Shown piece after piece: positions 5,113-5,412 of a stretch of DNA of 5,412 bases. Both the position numbers and the translations under genes were made by a program. Numbering within the stretch: the first letter of the stretch is position 1; each line of letters begins with the position of its first letter. The notes below the pieces were generated by a model that ran no database searches, had not been told where the DNA came from, and was given only the letters and a program-made list of their open reading frames with translations. The DNA comes from an uncultured Collinsella sp. (lineage in GTDB: Bacteria; Actinomycetota; Coriobacteriia; Coriobacteriales; Coriobacteriaceae): NCBI GenBank assembly GCA_902492185.1, contig CABUKY010000124.1, positions 1 to 5,412 on the forward strand, written 5' to 3'.

Positions 5113-5412
5113 ATGGCTACCATCGCGATTATCGGTGCACTCGAAAAAGAGATCATGCAGATTAAGGAAGAGCTGAGCGACGTTTGCGAGGCACAGGAGG
5201 CAGGCTTGACCGTTGTGAGCGGTGAGTTCGACGGCCTGACGCTTGTCGCCACAACGGCGGGCATGGGCACGGTGAACGCCGCTGCTGCGACGCAGCACCT
5301 CATTAGCAAGTATGCTCCACAGGCAGTTGTGCTTTCGGGTATCGCAGGTGGCCTGAATCCCAAGCTCCATATTGACGATATCGTCATTGGCAAGTGCCTG
5401 CGCTATCTGGAT
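5113..5412 (+). CDS. mtnN: 5'-methylthioadenosine/S-adenosylhomocysteine nucleosidase, N-terminal part
   Basis: The first 100 codons of a gene that runs off the window end. The enzyme hydrolyses the N-glycosidic bond of MTA and SAH, by-products of SAM use, releasing adenine and feeding methionine recycling and, through LuxS where present, autoinducer-2. Seen here: the N-terminal strand and acidic loop IAIIGALEKEI (4-14), where Glu13 corresponds to the E. coli Glu12 catalytic-site residue, TTAGMGTVNAAAAT (47-60), and the nucleoside phosphorylase family glycine motif SGIAGGL (75-81), followed by LHIDDIVIG (85-93). The C-terminal catalytic aspartate lies beyond the window. The start at 5113 has GGGGA (5103-5107) 5 nt upstream. 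An ATG at 5108 is out of frame. Another PNP/UDP-family nucleosidase is possible but less likely, given the match to the MTAN N-terminus. Confidence 0.87.
   Translation, partial: MATIAIIGALEKEIMQIKEELSDVCEAQEAGLTVVSGEFDGLTLVATTAGMGTVNAAAATQHLISKYAPQAVVLSGIAGGLNPKLHIDDIVIGKCLRYLD

Noticed and set aside
1..5412. CRISPR array, tRNA, rRNA or complete insertion sequence
   Set aside because: I saw no regularly spaced direct repeats of CRISPR size, no tRNA- or rRNA-like segments and no transposase-coding frame on either strand.

Overview
The window looks like a chromosomal segment of a gut actinobacterium of the class Coriobacteriia, most likely Collinsella or a close relative. This rests on GC content in the mid-to-upper 50s by eye, Coriobacteriia-like protein wording, a fermentative anaerobe's gene content (pyruvate formate-lyase activase, GH32 sugar hydrolase) and GTG/ATG starts with GGAG-type ribosome binding sites. 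The assignment is an inference and no 16S or other marker is present.

Layout, all genes on the + strand: (1) 26-1474, a complete intracellular GH32 beta-fructosidase, probably sucrose-6-phosphate hydrolase. (2) 1475-1751, an intergenic region with two direct repeats, a promoter-like sequence and a strongly foldable leader. (3) 1752-2606, a DegV/FakB-type fatty-acid-binding protein. (4) 2607-2780, an intergenic region dominated by a 73-bp interrupted inverted repeat that carries a promoter-like element. (5) 2781-3599, pyruvate formate-lyase activating enzyme (pflA). (6) 3600-3915, a 316-bp gene-free region packed with palindromes, including a 67-bp near-perfect hairpin, and ending in a good promoter. 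(7) 3916-5034, a membrane-anchored serine-hydrolase (class A beta-lactamase-like) domain protein whose SxxK motif lacks the expected serine. (8) 5113 to the window end, the first 100 codons of an MTA/SAH nucleosidase (mtnN).

The genes do not form one operon. Each is separated by 78-316 bp, and most gaps carry their own promoter-like or structured elements. They look like independent housekeeping and metabolic units: sucrose or fructan use, exogenous fatty-acid handling, anaerobic pyruvate cleavage, cell-envelope work and SAM by-product recycling. PflA uses SAM, but it yields 5'-deoxyadenosine and methionine rather than SAH or MTA. Some MTA/SAH nucleosidases also cleave 5'-deoxyadenosine, so a loose metabolic link to mtnN is possible but is inference only.

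I see no defence system, CRISPR array, tRNA/rRNA or transposase gene. The unusual content is in the intergenic DNA (candidate structured RNA upstream of degV, palindromes flanking pflA) and in the missing catalytic serine of the 3916-5034 protein. I do not see a convincing new multi-gene system.
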